Shown: piece after piece, positions 63,057-64,000 of the stretch | How the letters are laid out: every line of letters starts with the position of its first letter | Numbering within the stretch: position 1 is the stretch's first letter | NCBI RefSeq assembly: GCF_965638725.1 | Contig: NC_134954.1 | Location: 124,001-188,000, forward strand | Length of the DNA stretch: 64,000 nt | DNA from: Aptenodytes patagonicus | Taxonomy: Eukaryota > Chordata > Aves > Sphenisciformes > Spheniscidae | Direction: 5' to 3' | Program-made: the position numbers and the translations under genes | The notes under the pieces: generated by a model | The model's database searches: none | Told to the model about the DNA's origin: nothing | Seen by the model: only the letters and a program-made list of their open reading frames with translations

Positions 63057-64000
63057 ACAGCTGCACTAAAGAATTTACAGTTGGCATTCCTATACATAAG
63101 CAAGTTTACTGCATGTAGAGCTGTATGAAATGAATGTTTTTTTCCTGTCGGAAGCAAACTGAGGTCTCCCACCGTTCACGTTCTAAATTTATAAAATTAA
63201 GTGTTCCTTTTTCTTACTGTGAAGTGGAAATTTGTTGACTTCACAATCCCTGTCATCATTAAGTAATATTTTTTGTTGTTTGTACTGAACACTATGAAAA
63301 CAAAAAAGGAAACATTCTTTTGCAAGTGAAAATAAAGCTATCTCATAGTAATATATCTATAAATAAATATTCATTTATTACCATTATACATCAGAGTCCC
63401 GTATTATTAACGCTAAACCTATACTGGAGATTGTGAGAGGAGACTTAGCTACCATGATATCAGATCTGCCTTACAACAGGGTATTTATAGTGCAACCCAA
63501 AGATGAGCAAGGAATTTTCTGATTACCTGAAGACGTATGTACTACCTTGGACAAAAATTATTATCTGGTTTACATGTCAAGTTATAATGATGGTTATGAT
63601 GGGTTTCTGACACCTTTCTTCAGTCTGAACAAAACCTCAGCTCCCTGAGTGCTCCCAGTAAATGGAAGAGATGAGTTATCAGCACCTGGGCCACAATAAA
63701 CTACCAGCCAGCATACAGCACTGGAATAGCAATCCATGAGGACAGCGACATGGTTATCCACAAATCTTTCCCATTTCCTAGCACAAGATTCTGGCTAACA
63801 GTAGCGGGGAGCAGCAGCCACAGTCCATCAGCAGCTCCAACAAGCAGAGCTGGACCACTGCATTCTGCTAACATTTCAGCAAGATATAATCTCTGTCCCT
63901 TAAAAGAAAAAGATGCTTACAATGGCTTAAACTTTAAATGAGCAAATTGATGCTGCAGTCAAAATTTAGGCTTGAGAGAAAAAAAAAAAACCCGCAAGGA
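63057..64000. other. AT-rich intergenic DNA, no gene recognised
   Basis: This AT-rich stretch carries several AATAAA motifs and no coding frame of note. A poly-A run lies at 63979-63990. Confidence 0.6.

Overview
The window looks like nuclear DNA of a bird. It holds two CR1 retrotransposon 3' fragments, one ending in the ATTCTATG-type octamer tail, and LTRs of the avian endogenous-retrovirus type that begin near GTGGTTTAACCCCAGC and end ...AAACCAGGACA. It also has low gene density, vertebrate splice signals and one CpG island. The LTR type suggests a neoavian rather than a galliform bird, but that is an inference.

Left part (about 0.17-27 kb, minus strand): a four-exon TMT-type opsin (OPN3/encephalopsin relative) can be assembled exactly, with consensus donors and matching phases. 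The exons are 26759-26414, 23382-23054, 7590-7357 and 416-174. The spliced reading frame is 384 codons and carries the opsin landmarks: disulfide cysteines, ERY, Glu at bovine position 181, the retinal lysine in AKSST, NPIIY, and a C-terminus ending AHYSA. One codon, number 188 in exon 2, is TGA. The gene is therefore either a very young pseudogene, a polymorphic or assembly artefact, or rescued at the RNA level. Exon 1 lies in a CpG island.

Middle part (about 27-54 kb): no convincing gene. It contains a CR1 3' fragment (31 kb), a solo LTR with 5-bp target duplications (38.2-38.8 kb), a long decayed CR1 (47.8-49.1 kb), a GC-rich tract of unknown origin (44.9-47.2 kb) and several simple repeats, including 49 bp of unbroken alternating purine-pyrimidine.

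Right part (54-63 kb, plus strand): a tandem array of three GPR35-like class A receptors. Copies 1 and 2 are intact single coding exons. Copy 3 is a clear pseudogene with frameshifts and stops. All three begin 10-12 bases after a splice acceptor, so the duplication included an upstream intron. Both intact copies lack the TM3 arginine (3.36) used by mammalian GPR35 for acidic ligands. A 79-bp internally deleted LTR with perfect 5-bp duplications sits a few bases after copy 3.

The two gene families are both rhodopsin-class receptors, but nothing in the sequence shows a functional link between them.
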